The translations under genes were made by a program, and so were the position numbers. This document shows positions 28,139 to 36,477 of a stretch of 55,005 bases of DNA, piece after piece. Origin of the DNA: Tetragenococcus halophilus. Lineage in GTDB: Bacteria; Bacillota; Bacilli; Lactobacillales; Enterococcaceae. Location of the stretch: contig NZ_JAKEIT010000016.1 of assembly GCF_021474685.1 (NCBI RefSeq), forward strand, positions 1 to 55,005. The letters run 5' to 3'. The notes under the pieces were generated by a model. It did not search any database. It worked only from the letters and a program-made list of their open reading frames with translations, and was not told the origin of the DNA. Each line of letters opens with the position of its first letter. The stretch's first letter is position 1.

Positions 28139-30124
28139 CTATTCTTCCCCCTGCTGTTGTTTTTGTTCTGAGACTACTTGAACATATGACTCATTTGATT
28201 TAAACGGCTTAAATGCGCGTCCGCCACCTGTATAAAATTTATTGAAAAATTCCAGGTATTGTAAGCGAATCCCGTGTACATAAGCACTCAAATAACTCAA
28301 GAAAATGTTCAAGCCGTGTAATACAATAAATAGCACAATACCGATAGTAAACTTCGCTGGTGTTGGTAAGTAGCTTAAAATCAAATTAAAAGCTGCACCA
28401 ATACTACCGCCAGCAACGCCTAATGCCATCAAACGTGTGTAACTGATTAAATCACTTAGATAATTGGTAATATCCATAACTGAATACAAGCTTGATCCTA
28501 TTTTACCAATAATTGTATTGCCATCTAAGCTACCGCCAATAACAACCAACACTAAACTAATAATCAGGCAAGTAATACCGACTGATTGCAAATTTGTCTC
28601 TGGAACAAGTAGCATTCCAGCTGCAATCATAGCCGCACTTACTAGAAAGAGCATCCAAGAGCCTGCTTGTAGCAAAGCTTTTAGTTTTTCACTTTCTCGA
28701 CGCCATAATAGATAAAATTTCAATCCTAATCCAAACATAATTTGAATAAAGCCGAAAATCATGGACATCACAAGAATTTCTGTAATATCTGAATCAGTGG
28801 ATAATAATTGAAAAGAAAATTGCTTACCAAATATATTGCCGTAAACCAAGCCCCACATCATTGTTGGCACCGCACAAATTTGAAACATATTGATATTTTG
28901 TTTCATACCTTCTTTAAAATGCAAAAAATATTTTGCCAAGGCACTGGCTACAAATAAAAGTAGGCCATAACCAAAGTCAGCAACCATTAGTCCAAATGCT
29001 AATGCGTAAAAAGGCATCATAAAAGGCGTAGGATCTATTTCCCAGTATTGCGGTAAGCTATACATTTCAACTAGAGCTTCAAAAGGCTTAATGAGCTTGT
29101 GATTTTTCAGCAATACAGGCGTATTGCTGTATTCCTCTTCTTTTACCTCAGCAAATTCTAAGAAGTAGTCCTTACCGACTACTTGTCGGATTTGTCTATC
29201 TAATTCTTCTGTTTGTCTTGCTGGTACCCAGCCTGATAGGTCCATTGTATATTCTGATTGTAATAAATACTGATTAGAGTGAACTCGCACAAATAAACTA
29301 TCCAAATACTCTGCGACCAACCCTAAATCCTTATAATTATTTTTTTGCGCTTTTAGCCGCGCTTTAATAGATCTTTCTTCCTCTACTAATTGATGTAATT
29401 TTTCTTTGACTTGTCTTAAAGCCTCAGCCGGTTTATCCTCATAAGGATATTCATATTCTTGAAAACCAGCGTCACTTAGTGTAGTTTGGACTTCTTCTTG
29501 ATTTTCTCGTAGAAAAAGAAGCAAAAGATAAGATGTTGTTGATGATTGATGTATTATTTCAAGGTAAGCGTTTTGTAGTTGTTCTTTTCCCATCTCTTTT
29601 TTTAACTGATTTATTTCAGTATTAGGGACCGTGCCTAATAAGCCGATAGTTTCTTTGAAGGTAGCTAAAACTGCAGGATGTTCATCAAAGTATTGCCATT
29701 TATTTAACTCATCTTCTTGCAAAGATAAGTCTTGTTTTTCCTGCTCGATGGCACGTAATCGTTTATCTTGTTTCCTTAAATCAGAATAAATATTTTTCCA
29801 GTCAAAAGTATGGGCATGTTCAGAAAGTTGTCTGAGCGTATAATGTCGTAATGGTTTTCGCAAAGCCTGAATCATACTAGGTTTTTCTACATATGGCGTT
29901 AAAAATTCTCTTGCCCATGTTACATTACCGATTTGATCTTCAATTTTGTCAGCTTCAGGATGTTCTTGCATCTGTCTAAAAAAAGCATTGGCTTGTTTAT
30001 TAAATTTACTAGCTGAAAACAACTCGATTTGTTGAAAATCTTGGAGCTGTTCCATTACGGCATCTTGATTATTGTAAAAAGTAATCAAATTAAACTTTTG
30101 CATTTTTTCAATTGCCATATTCAT
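28139..30124 (-). CDS. ntpI: V-type ATPase subunit I (a-subunit)
   Basis: Stator membrane subunit carrying the ion half channels. The 661 residues have a long N-terminal cytoplasmic coiled-coil region (about 1-330) and seven or eight membrane helices; the final helices contain YLSDLISYTRLMALGVAGGSIG with the essential Arg, and VLHGLNIFLSYLSAYVHGIRLQYLEFF. The start overlaps ntpF; the family-like start MAIEKMQKF may begin at the second ATG (30118). Confidence 0.95.
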   Translation of the reverse strand: MNMAIEKMQKFNLITFYNNQDAVMEQLQDFQQIELFSASKFNKQANAFFRQMQEHPEADKIEDQIGNVTWAREFLTPYVEKPSMIQALRKPLRHYTLRQLSEHAHTFDWKNIYSDLRKQDKRLRAIEQEKQDLSLQEDELNKWQYFDEHPAVLATFKETIGLLGTVPNTEINQLKKEMGKEQLQNAYLEIIHQSSTTSYLLLLFLRENQEEVQTTLSDAGFQEYEYPYEDKPAEALRQVKEKLHQLVEEERSIKARLKAQKNNYKDLGLVAEYLDSLFVRVHSNQYLLQSEYTMDLSGWVPARQTEELDRQIRQVVGKDYFLEFAEVKEEEYSNTPVLLKNHKLIKPFEALVEMYSLPQYWEIDPTPFMMPFYALAFGLMVADFGYGLLLFVASALAKYFLHFKEGMKQNINMFQICAVPTMMWGLVYGNIFGKQFSFQLLSTDSDITEILVMSMIFGFIQIMFGLGLKFYLLWRRESEKLKALLQAGSWMLFLVSAAMIAAGMLLVPETNLQSVGITCLIISLVLVVIGGSLDGNTIIGKIGSSLYSVMDITNYLSDLISYTRLMALGVAGGSIGAAFNLILSYLPTPAKFTIGIVLFIVLHGLNIFLSYLSAYVHGIRLQYLEFFNKFYTGGGRAFKPFKSNESYVQVVSEQKQQQGEE

Positions 30125-30431
30125 TCACAACCTTATTTATAATAAGACCAAGCGCTTTTTCTCGCATTTCTGGCGAAATTGTCTGCAATTGTTCGACTTC
30201 TTTTTGTGTTTTTTCCATCAAGGGTTCTTTAATACCACGGAACTCTTCGTCGAACTTTTCACGCAGTTCTTGCTTACGCTTTTCTTCATTTTCATCTTGT
30301 TCTTCTTGAAAATGAGCAATCCTTTTATCGCTTTCTTCTTGCTCTTTACGCGCTTGTTTTTTTGCTTCATTAAGCAGCTCATCTGCTTGTTCTTCTGCTT
30401 TGGCTAATTGTTGGATCGCATCGACACTCAT
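30108..30431 (-). CDS. ntpF: V-type ATPase peripheral stalk subunit (NtpF, subunit G/H type)
   Basis: The 107 residues form one long charged helix (AKAEEQADELLNEAKKQARKEQEESDKR), as expected for the stalk partner of NtpE. ATG at 30431 with AAGGAG. It is the first gene of ntpFIKECGABD. Confidence 0.9.
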   Translation of the reverse strand: MSVDAIQQLAKAEEQADELLNEAKKQARKEQEESDKRIAHFQEEQDENEEKRKQELREKFDEEFRGIKEPLMEKTQKEVEQLQTISPEMREKALGLIINKVVNEYGN

Positions 30432-30466
30432 TTGTCACACTCCTTTTCGTAGTTTAGACAAAGTCC

Positions 30467-30494
30467 TAAAAAATCCTCTATTTATTAAGAGGAT
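30467..30494 (-). terminator. terminator between the Rrf2 gene and ntpF
   Basis: ATCCTC pairs with GAGGAT (inner A-T pairs possible), then six T. Only about 35 bases remain before ntpF, too few for an obvious complete promoter, so it may act as an attenuator for the ntp operon. Confidence 0.7.
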
Positions 30495-30507
30495 ACCGAA
30501 ATAGTCT

Positions 30508-30924
30508 TTATTGCATTAATTTAACCAAAGGATAATCTGCCAGTTTATTTAAAAATGATTGCTCACTTTCATTAAAGAGTCCAAACATATTGTCCTCAAC
30601 TTTTTTGGACTCATCATAAGATGAAAAAACTTGACCAGCTAAATTTCGCAACTGCACACAAGAATTTTTTCCTTCAATAGCATAATAAACGTCGATCATA
30701 AAAATATTCTCGATTGGTTTTGCTAACTTAAATCCTCCGCCCTTACTTGAGGTTGAGTTAACGACACCGCCTAGAACCAATTTACGCAATATTTTTTTCA
30801 GATAAGAATCTGAGACGCCTAATTGTTTACTGATCCGATAACTTTTTACAGGATTATCTCCTTCTTTTTTCGCTAATATAAGAAGAACATATACTGCTTC
30901 TTCTAGACTTCTTTTTAACCTCAT
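30508..30924 (-). CDS. Rrf2 family transcriptional regulator
   Basis: A 138-residue winged-helix regulator: RLKRSLEEAVYVLLILAKKE, helix-turn-helix VKSYRISKQLGVSDSYLKKILRKLVLGGVVNS, wing STSSKGGGFKLAKP. Only one Cys is present in the usual cluster region, so it is probably not an Fe-S sensor. ATG at 30924 is chosen because AAGGAG lies eight bases upstream; a 41-residue in-frame extension has no binding site. It lies just upstream of the ntp operon in the same direction; whether it regulates it is unknown. Confidence 0.88.
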   Translation of the reverse strand: MRLKRSLEEAVYVLLILAKKEGDNPVKSYRISKQLGVSDSYLKKILRKLVLGGVVNSTSSKGGGFKLAKPIENIFMIDVYYAIEGKNSCVQLRNLAGQVFSSYDESKKVEDNMFGLFNESEQSFLNKLADYPLVKLMQ

Positions 30925-31057
30925 GACCATTTCTCCTTTGAAGGACAAATAATATCCATAAATAATCTTACCAAAAAAAAATAACATCATCAAGCAAAGT
31001 ACCAGGTATTCCAATTTTTTACACACTTGTGAAATTATGATGAACAAAACTTTTAGA

Positions 31058-31093
31058 TAAAAAAAGAAAGTCTACCATAAAAGTAAACTTTCC
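31058..31093 (-). terminator. terminator after the mgtC-like gene
   Basis: GAAAGT pairs with ACTTTC with inner TAC/GTA pairing, followed by seven T on the minus strand. Confidence 0.8.
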
Positions 31094-31137
31094 CATTTTC
31101 TTAAGATTGATCGTTTTTTTAATAAGAAGTTAGTTCA

Positions 31138-31842
31138 TTATACACTGATTAATTGAACGCGAACCATATTTTCATGCATAGATAAATCCTCTACCACTGT
31201 TTGGTAAGATAACGAACGCGGTAGTTCAACAGTATAAACGTTGGTATAGACACGACTTTCTCCTCTTTTTTTCACTTCAAAATCAACATCTTTTACTTCA
31301 ATATCTTTTTCTTCAAAGTAATCCGTTATAAACTCTTTTGTCGTTGTCTTATGTACAAAACTAATCTCAATTTTCTTCAAAGTCGGGATATTAATCACAC
31401 GTTTTAATACAGTTAAAACAATCATAATCATCACAAAACTCACGATTGCAATACGATAGTTCCCCATACCAATCGCCAAACCTAAGCCCGCCACTGTCCA
31501 TAGTGAAGCAGCGGTTGTCAAACCACGGACGACTTGTTTAGTAACAACAATAGTCCCGGCGCCTAAAAAGCCAATACCACTAACAACTTGGGCAATCAAA
31601 CGAGCTTCATCCGCGCGAATGACTCCAGAAAAGTCGGGGTTATCTCTGGCAATTTCTAAAGCAGTATTTGTAATTTCTTTTTGGATCATAGCGATAAGTG
31701 CAGCACCAATACAAACTAAAATATGCGTCCGTATTCCTGCCGGCCTATTTTTAAACTCTCGGTCAAAGCCAATAAACCCTGCAAAAGTACCTGCCAGTAA
31801 CATACGTAAACAAATTTCATAAATCGATAAATCGCCCGTCAT
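31138..31842 (-). CDS. MgtC/SapB family membrane protein
   Basis: A 234-residue protein with four to five N-terminal membrane helices carrying the family motifs GFIGFDREFKNRPAGIRTHILVCIG (over residues 21-45), VVSGIGFLGAGTIV and GLTTAASLWTVAGLGLAIG, then a cytoplasmic ACT-like C-terminal domain (about 160-234). MgtC proteins inhibit F-type ATP synthase and aid growth in low Mg2+ in some pathogens; in Firmicutes the role is less clear. Short 5' gap, no Mg2+ riboswitch visible. Confidence 0.9.
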   Translation of the reverse strand: MTGDLSIYEICLRMLLAGTFAGFIGFDREFKNRPAGIRTHILVCIGAALIAMIQKEITNTALEIARDNPDFSGVIRADEARLIAQVVSGIGFLGAGTIVVTKQVVRGLTTAASLWTVAGLGLAIGMGNYRIAIVSFVMIMIVLTVLKRVINIPTLKKIEISFVHKTTTKEFITDYFEEKDIEVKDVDFEVKKRGESRVYTNVYTVELPRSLSYQTVVEDLSMHENMVRVQLISV

Positions 31843-31865
31843 CAGTCCACCTCCTTGTGTAATTT

Positions 31866-31900
31866 AAAAAATCCGAATGCCCATTAGAACCATTCGGATC
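31866..31900 (-). terminator. terminator after the rhodanese-like gene
   Basis: ATCCGAATG pairs with CATTCGGAT, followed by a T-run on the minus strand; the mgtC-like gene begins 24 bases further on. Confidence 0.85.
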
Positions 31901-31910
31901 TCCTAAATAT

Positions 31911-32219
31911 TCAACTATTATTAAGATTTTGCCAAGCATTCAAACCACCTTGAATGTTTACAACATCATAGCCTAAACTTGCTAAGTAATCACAAGCACG
32001 AACTGTTCGTACACCAGCTTTGCTGATGACATAATAAGTTAAATCTTTACGCAAATTTTCGGCTTCAGTCACAAATTCACCAATAGGTAAATTCGTTGCA
32101 CCTTCAATATGATACTTCTCAAAATCTTCTGTTTCCTGTACATCTAATATGGTAATCGCTTCATTTTGCAATATCTCTTTTAACTCCTTCACAGTAATGG
32201 AAGGATACATAAGATCCAT
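31911..32219 (-). CDS. rhodanese-like protein with Ser in place of the active-site Cys
   Basis: A single rhodanese domain of 102 residues: ITVKELKEILQ, AITILDVQETEDFEKYHIEGATNLP, and GYDVVNIQGGLNAW at the end. The active-site loop reads YYVISKAGVRT where catalytic members have Cys followed by the six-residue loop; the codon is AGC. Sulfur transfer by a cysteine persulfide is therefore not possible, and the protein may bind anions or act as a scaffold. AAGGGGCG precedes the start. Monocistronic. Confidence 0.85.
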   Translation of the reverse strand: MDLMYPSITVKELKEILQNEAITILDVQETEDFEKYHIEGATNLPIGEFVTEAENLRKDLTYYVISKAGVRTVRACDYLASLGYDVVNIQGGLNAWQNLNNS

Positions 32220-32372
32220 AACAAACGCCCCTTTACTTCTTCACTTTTGATATTAGTTGAATTCTCAACGTTTGTCAAAAATTATACGTTTTTGCTTTCA
32301 TTTTCAGCTGCTACACAAAACGAAGGGGACAGGCTGGTTGATTTTCTCAATTTTTTTACATTTAATGTTTGT

Positions 32373-34340
32373 TTATGCTTCATTCGAATTTAGCGTACTT
32401 TTATTTTTCTTCAATGGAAACAATAAACGTAAGCCATTAAGTAATACCAAAAGCGTACTTCCTTCATGCGCTAAAACGCCAATGCCGATATCCATTTTAC
32501 CAACAATATTTAACACACTTAATAATAAAACAACACCCATTGCAAAAATAACATTTTGCCAAACAATTCGACCTAGCTTTTTAGAAAGCTTGTGAGCATA
32601 TTCAAATTTCTGCAGATCATTTTGCATAATTACCGCATCTGCGACATCAATTGCAACATCTGTACCTTCTCCCATCGCAAAACCAATATCAGCTTGGGCC
32701 AAGGCAGGAGCGTCATTTATACCATCACCTATCATCGCAGTTTTACCATATTTCGTTTGCAAAGAGGTGACCGCAGTTGCTTTATTTTCAGGTAAGATAT
32801 TACTAAACACATCATCGATTCCCAAAGCATGAGCAACAGCTTCTCCGGTTACTTTTGCATCTCCTGTGATCATCAATGTGTTTATTTGTTGCTCTTTTAG
32901 ATAAGCAACCGTTGCAGCTGCTTTTTCATCTGCTCTATCCATTAACGCAATCAGTGCCACGACTTCTTCGTTTTCACTAAAATAAACAACCGTTTTCCCC
33001 GCTGAAGTAAGTGCTTCAGTTTTTGCAAGAATCTCTTCATTGGTTCTATTAAATAAACTAGGCTTACCGATTCGATAGTCATTTCCATTGTAATTAGCAA
33101 CAATTCCTCGCCCGATTTCATTGGTTACTGACATTTCAAGCGCTTGTGTTTTACCAAATGCATCTAAAATTGCTGTTGCTAACGGATGATTGGCGCTTTC
33201 TTCCATTGTTGTAATAATTTGTTGCCACTTAGCTTGTTTTGTTTCGTCTATATAATAGGAATCTGTCACAACAGGTTTTCCTTTGGTTAGTGTACCTGTT
33301 TTATCAAAGGCTACTGCTTTAATATCCTGTAAATTCGACAGATAAGCTCCACCTTTAAATAAAACACCCTTCTTAGCCAAATTTGAAATAGCCGAAAGAG
33401 TGGCTGGCACGGCGCTTACTGCTAGTGCACAAGGAGACGCCGTAATCAACAAGACAATCCCTCGATAAATACTCATCTGCCAAGTCCAATCAATTAAAAA
33501 AGGCATTAAAATAACAAATAAAGGAATAATAAGAAGAACCGTTTTAACATACACAGGTTCGATTTTTTGTATTTCAGTTGCCGCTTTAGGTAGATTATTT
33601 TGCGATTGCTCAACTAGTTGTAATATATTAGCAAAGACAGTATCCGAAGAATCTCTAGTTACTTGCATAGTAAAGGTGCCTTGTCCGTTGATTGTGCTGG
33701 CAAATACTTCGGCTGCTTCTACTTTTTCTTTGGGCATACTTTCTCCATTAATAGAAGACTCATCGATTGTCGTATGTCCGCTAATAATAAAACCATCTGT
33801 CGCAATCTGGTCACCTGGCAAAACTTTCAGTTGATCGCCCACAGTTACATTTTGCACATCAACTAACTTTGTCGAACCGTCTACTTGCAATAATCTTGCT
33901 TGGGTAGGATTTAACTTCAGTAAGTTTGTAATTTCTTTTTTACTTTTTTCTTCAGCAAACTCTTCAAGAAAATGAGCGCCCGCAAAAATTAATATTAATA
34001 TCGCACTTTCATCAAAACTTCCAATGAACATCGCTCCTAAAACAGCTAGTGTCATTAGCAGATGCACGTTTGGATAAAATCTTTTTTCTTCTTTTGTATT
34101 TGTTATCGTATCCACAATACCTTCAATTATGATATGAGAACCTGCAAAAACAACTGCAGCTACAAATAACCAATTAGCAACTAAAGTTGAAAACGGTCCG
34201 AAAGCCGCTAACAAATAGGCAGCAACACCTATAAAATACATGGGAACTTCACCCTGTAAATGTCCAGAATGTTTAGGTTCTTTTGCTTGGTAATCGCTAG
34301 ATTTATCCATAACTGAATCCTGCGACTTATCCATATTCAT
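32373..34340 (-). CDS. P1B-type heavy-metal-translocating ATPase (P1B-4-like)
   Basis: The 655 residues show about six to eight membrane helices, actuator NGESMP, phosphorylation motif AFDKTGTLTKG, nucleotide-binding SANHPLATAI and hinge MIGDGINDAPAL. The metal-site helix has SPCALA rather than CPC, and the last helix has HEGSTLLVLLNG; these two features mark the P1B-4 group, which moves Co2+, Zn2+, Fe2+ or Cd2+. There is no N-terminal metal-binding domain. Probably efflux. AAAGGAG precedes the ATG. Its promoter carries an ArsR/SmtB-like inverted repeat but no repressor gene lies adjacent. Confidence 0.9.
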   Translation of the reverse strand: MNMDKSQDSVMDKSSDYQAKEPKHSGHLQGEVPMYFIGVAAYLLAAFGPFSTLVANWLFVAAVVFAGSHIIIEGIVDTITNTKEEKRFYPNVHLLMTLAVLGAMFIGSFDESAILILIFAGAHFLEEFAEEKSKKEITNLLKLNPTQARLLQVDGSTKLVDVQNVTVGDQLKVLPGDQIATDGFIISGHTTIDESSINGESMPKEKVEAAEVFASTINGQGTFTMQVTRDSSDTVFANILQLVEQSQNNLPKAATEIQKIEPVYVKTVLLIIPLFVILMPFLIDWTWQMSIYRGIVLLITASPCALAVSAVPATLSAISNLAKKGVLFKGGAYLSNLQDIKAVAFDKTGTLTKGKPVVTDSYYIDETKQAKWQQIITTMEESANHPLATAILDAFGKTQALEMSVTNEIGRGIVANYNGNDYRIGKPSLFNRTNEEILAKTEALTSAGKTVVYFSENEEVVALIALMDRADEKAAATVAYLKEQQINTLMITGDAKVTGEAVAHALGIDDVFSNILPENKATAVTSLQTKYGKTAMIGDGINDAPALAQADIGFAMGEGTDVAIDVADAVIMQNDLQKFEYAHKLSKKLGRIVWQNVIFAMGVVLLLSVLNIVGKMDIGIGVLAHEGSTLLVLLNGLRLLFPLKKNKSTLNSNEA

Positions 34341-34390
34341 GCATCTCCTTTATCGTTATTCATTCATTTATTTACTAGTAAGCGTTTATA

Positions 34391-34447
34391 TGAATATATA
34401 ATCATTTGTTCAATTAAAGTATACATGAACAACCATTCATTTGTCAA
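34391..34447 (-). promoter_or_regulatory. metal ATPase promoter with ArsR/SmtB-like operators
   Basis: Minus-strand -35 TTGACA (34442-34447), 18 bases, -10 TATACT (34418-34423). The spacer contains TGAATGGTTGTTCA (34426-34439), an inverted repeat of the TGAAC/GTTCA type bound by ArsR/SmtB metal sensors. A weaker copy, TGAATATATAATCA, lies at 34391-34404. Confidence 0.65.
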
Positions 34448-34593
34448 GCGGAATTTCATTAAAATTTAGGCCTTGTGAAAAAACAAGCAATAAACTTAAC
34501 CAAATATATTCTCGTTTCTTTTTCTAAAGTATAATAGAATATAATTAGAAATTACGTTTGCACTTTATAAAGACTTAGAGAGGAGAAGTAGAT

Positions 34594-35079
34594 ATGATTA
34601 ATCAAGTCGATAGAAGTTACTTAGAGCGCTGTGTGGAATTAGCAGAGCTTGCATTAGAAAAAGGAGATGCACCTTTTGGATCGATCTTAGTATCACAAGA
34701 TGGGGTAACTTTATTTGAGGATCACAACAGAATTTCTGACGGAGATAATACTCGCCATCCTGAGTTTGAAATCGCAAAGTGGGCAGCAAAAAATCTAAAT
34801 GAGGATGAACGCAAAAATGCTGTTGTCTATACTTCCGGCGAACACTGTTCAATGTGTGCTTCGGCACACGGACTCGTTGGACTCGGACGTATCGTTTATG
34901 CAAGTTCAACCGAACAACTAAAAAAATGGAACGAAGAAATGGGCATGGAAAGTGGACGACTAAAAGGACTCTCAATCAGAGAAGTTATTAATGATACTGA
35001 AGTAGATGGTCCTGATGATTCTCTTTCAGAAAAAGTAAAACAGCTCCAATATAGATATCAAAACAAGACGTTAGATTAA
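34594..35079 (+). CDS. cytidine/deoxycytidylate deaminase-family protein
   Basis: A 161-residue zinc-dependent deaminase of the nucleoside/guanine deaminase group. DAPFGSILVSQDG starts the core, HPE (TRHPEFEIAKWAA) gives one zinc ligand and the proton-shuttling Glu, and SGEHCSMCASAHGLVGLGRIVYA supplies the CxxC ligands. The motif has HPE instead of HAE and HCSMC instead of PCxMC. Substrate unknown. Own promoter (TATAAT near 34530) and a strong terminator. Confidence 0.87.
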   Translation: MINQVDRSYLERCVELAELALEKGDAPFGSILVSQDGVTLFEDHNRISDGDNTRHPEFEIAKWAAKNLNEDERKNAVVYTSGEHCSMCASAHGLVGLGRIVYASSTEQLKKWNEEMGMESGRLKGLSIREVINDTEVDGPDDSLSEKVKQLQYRYQNKTLD

Positions 35080-35089
35080 ATAAAGCTAT

Positions 35090-35124
35090 AAAAAAAGAAA
35101 CGGCAAAATGTCGTTTCTTTTTTT
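35090..35124. terminator. bidirectional terminator
   Basis: AAAAAAAGAAACG pairs with CGTTTCTTTTTTT; shared by the deaminase and the convergent SDR gene. Confidence 0.9.
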
Positions 35125-35143
35125 ATAACTGTAATAATGTCAA

Positions 35144-35806
35144 CTATACATTTTTTATTGCCTCACTAATAGGCTCGTCTCCTGCTAATACTTCAAATTC
35201 TTTACGAATTGTTGAATCATCTTGTAAAGAAGCTAATATTGTTTGAGCGATATCTTGACGAGGCACTTCACTATGCTTAAGACCCATACCAACTTGAATT
35301 TTTCCATTACCCTTTTCATCTGTTAATGTGCCAGGATGGATAATTGTCCAGTCAAGTTCAGTACGATTTTTCAACCATTCATCTGCATAATTTTTTGCAA
35401 TAGTATAAATCTTCAGTGGCGCATCATTTTCGATTCCTTTAGCAATTTGCTTACGTCCAGTACGGAAAGTACTTACCATCACAAAACGTTTAACATTTGC
35501 CTGCTCAGCAGCAGTCATAATTTTAATTGCACCATCTAAATCAACCATAACCGTCTTGTCTAAACCGCTACCACCAGCACCTGCACTAAAAACAACTGCG
35601 TCAACATCACTCATCGCTTCGGCAAAATCTTCAATAGAGTTGTAAATAATATCCAAAACTTGAGTTTCAATACCACGTTCATCAAAAAAAGTTTTTTGGC
35701 TCGCATCACGAATCACTGCTTTTTCTTCAATATCTGAATAATCTTTCGTTAAATCTGCAAAGCATTTAGCAACTTTTCCGTTTGCACCTACTACAAGTAC
35801 CTTCAT
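35144..35806 (-). CDS. atypical SDR / NAD(P)-binding protein (NmrA-YwnB type)
   Basis: The 220 residues start MKVLVVGANGKVAKCFADLT, a TGxxGxxG-like dinucleotide motif, followed by AVVFSAGAGGSGLDKTVMVDLDG split over the strand 4-5 region, FVMVSTFRTGRK and DWTIIHPGTLTDEKG, the pattern of SDR5/NmrA-like proteins that bind NAD(P)H or reduce flavins. The ATG at 35806 has AAAGGAG upstream; 17 in-frame codons before it are not conserved-looking. Substrate unknown. Confidence 0.85.
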   Translation of the reverse strand: MKVLVVGANGKVAKCFADLTKDYSDIEEKAVIRDASQKTFFDERGIETQVLDIIYNSIEDFAEAMSDVDAVVFSAGAGGSGLDKTVMVDLDGAIKIMTAAEQANVKRFVMVSTFRTGRKQIAKGIENDAPLKIYTIAKNYADEWLKNRTELDWTIIHPGTLTDEKGNGKIQVGMGLKHSEVPRQDIAQTILASLQDDSTIRKEFEVLAGDEPISEAIKNV

Positions 35807-35879
35807 ATATAAGCTCCTTTCTCTTTCTTTATAAATAGTATACCATTTGTTCGTCACTTGTTTAAAATGCTATGCTTTT

Positions 35880-36320
35880 TTAAGTATCTTCATCCTCTAT
35901 TCGCTGATTATAGTAGTCTTCATAATCTTCTTTTAAAATCTTATGCAAGGGTTCAATCTGGTTAAATTCGTAACCTTCTTTCTTTTTCTGAACATACCAA
36001 TCGAATAAAATATCCTCTCCTCTGCGTAGGACCACCATTAAACGATCTTTTTCAGCCAAATCAAAATTTTCTATAGAATAAGATTGTGCCTCCAAGGCTT
36101 CAATAACTAACTGATTTTCCAAAAATTCCATATAAGAGTCTAAAACATCGCCTTTTTTCTTGAAGTTCACAAGTTTTTCTTGCATTTCAGTGGCTTTTGT
36201 CCACATATCTTCAATTTCATTTTCCATCTCTCCCATCTGGCTATAAAAATCATCCCGTCTTTTTTCTAAGGCATCAAGTCTTTGCTTTGTCTCTTCTTTT
36301 CGTAATTCGTATCTTTTCAT
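35880..36320 (-). CDS. coiled-coil hypothetical protein
   Basis: A soluble 146-residue protein not recognised by family. The first 75 residues are a strong heptad coiled coil (ETKQRLDALEKRRDDFYSQ, then MENEIEDMWTKATEMQEKL); the rest is acidic with FDWYVQKKKEGYEF and many Tyr near the C terminus. It diverges from the XRE/S24 repressor, and a 16-bp operator lies 39 bases before its start, so the repressor probably controls it. Possible effector or structural partner of the cluster that includes the primase-helicase protein. Confidence 0.7.
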   Translation of the reverse strand: MKRYELRKEETKQRLDALEKRRDDFYSQMGEMENEIEDMWTKATEMQEKLVNFKKKGDVLDSYMEFLENQLVIEALEAQSYSIENFDLAEKDRLMVVLRRGEDILFDWYVQKKKEGYEFNQIEPLHKILKEDYEDYYNQRIEDEDT

Positions 36321-36358
36321 TATAGACCTCCATTCTAAAATAATTTTTCCAAACGTAC

Positions 36359-36374
36359 GTTCGCTTTTGAGAAC
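36359..36374. promoter_or_regulatory. operator 2 for the XRE/S24 repressor
   Basis: GTTCGCTTTTGAGAAC has the same GTTC-N8-GAAC frame as operator 1 and is near the coiled-coil gene start. A palindrome AACGTACGTT overlaps its left edge. Confidence 0.6.
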
Positions 36375-36426
36375 ACTTTCATCATAGCACTGACGTTTTC
36401 TTTTGTCAACGTTTTATTATTTTATT

Positions 36427-36442
36427 GTTCTTTTTCAAGAAC
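36427..36442. promoter_or_regulatory. operator 1 for the XRE/S24 repressor
   Basis: GTTCTTTTTCAAGAAC, extended to a 20-bp inverted repeat with TTGTTCTT and AAGAACAA arms, located 36 bases before the repressor start. Confidence 0.7.
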
Positions 36443-36477
36443 AATGTTATTATGTAAAATACAGGGAGGGAATTTAA

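Noticed and set aside
36349-36362. AACGTACGTT palindrome as main operator
   Set aside because: It is only a 10-bp self-complementary stretch present once, whereas the GTTC-N8-GAAC motif occurs twice in the same divergent region.
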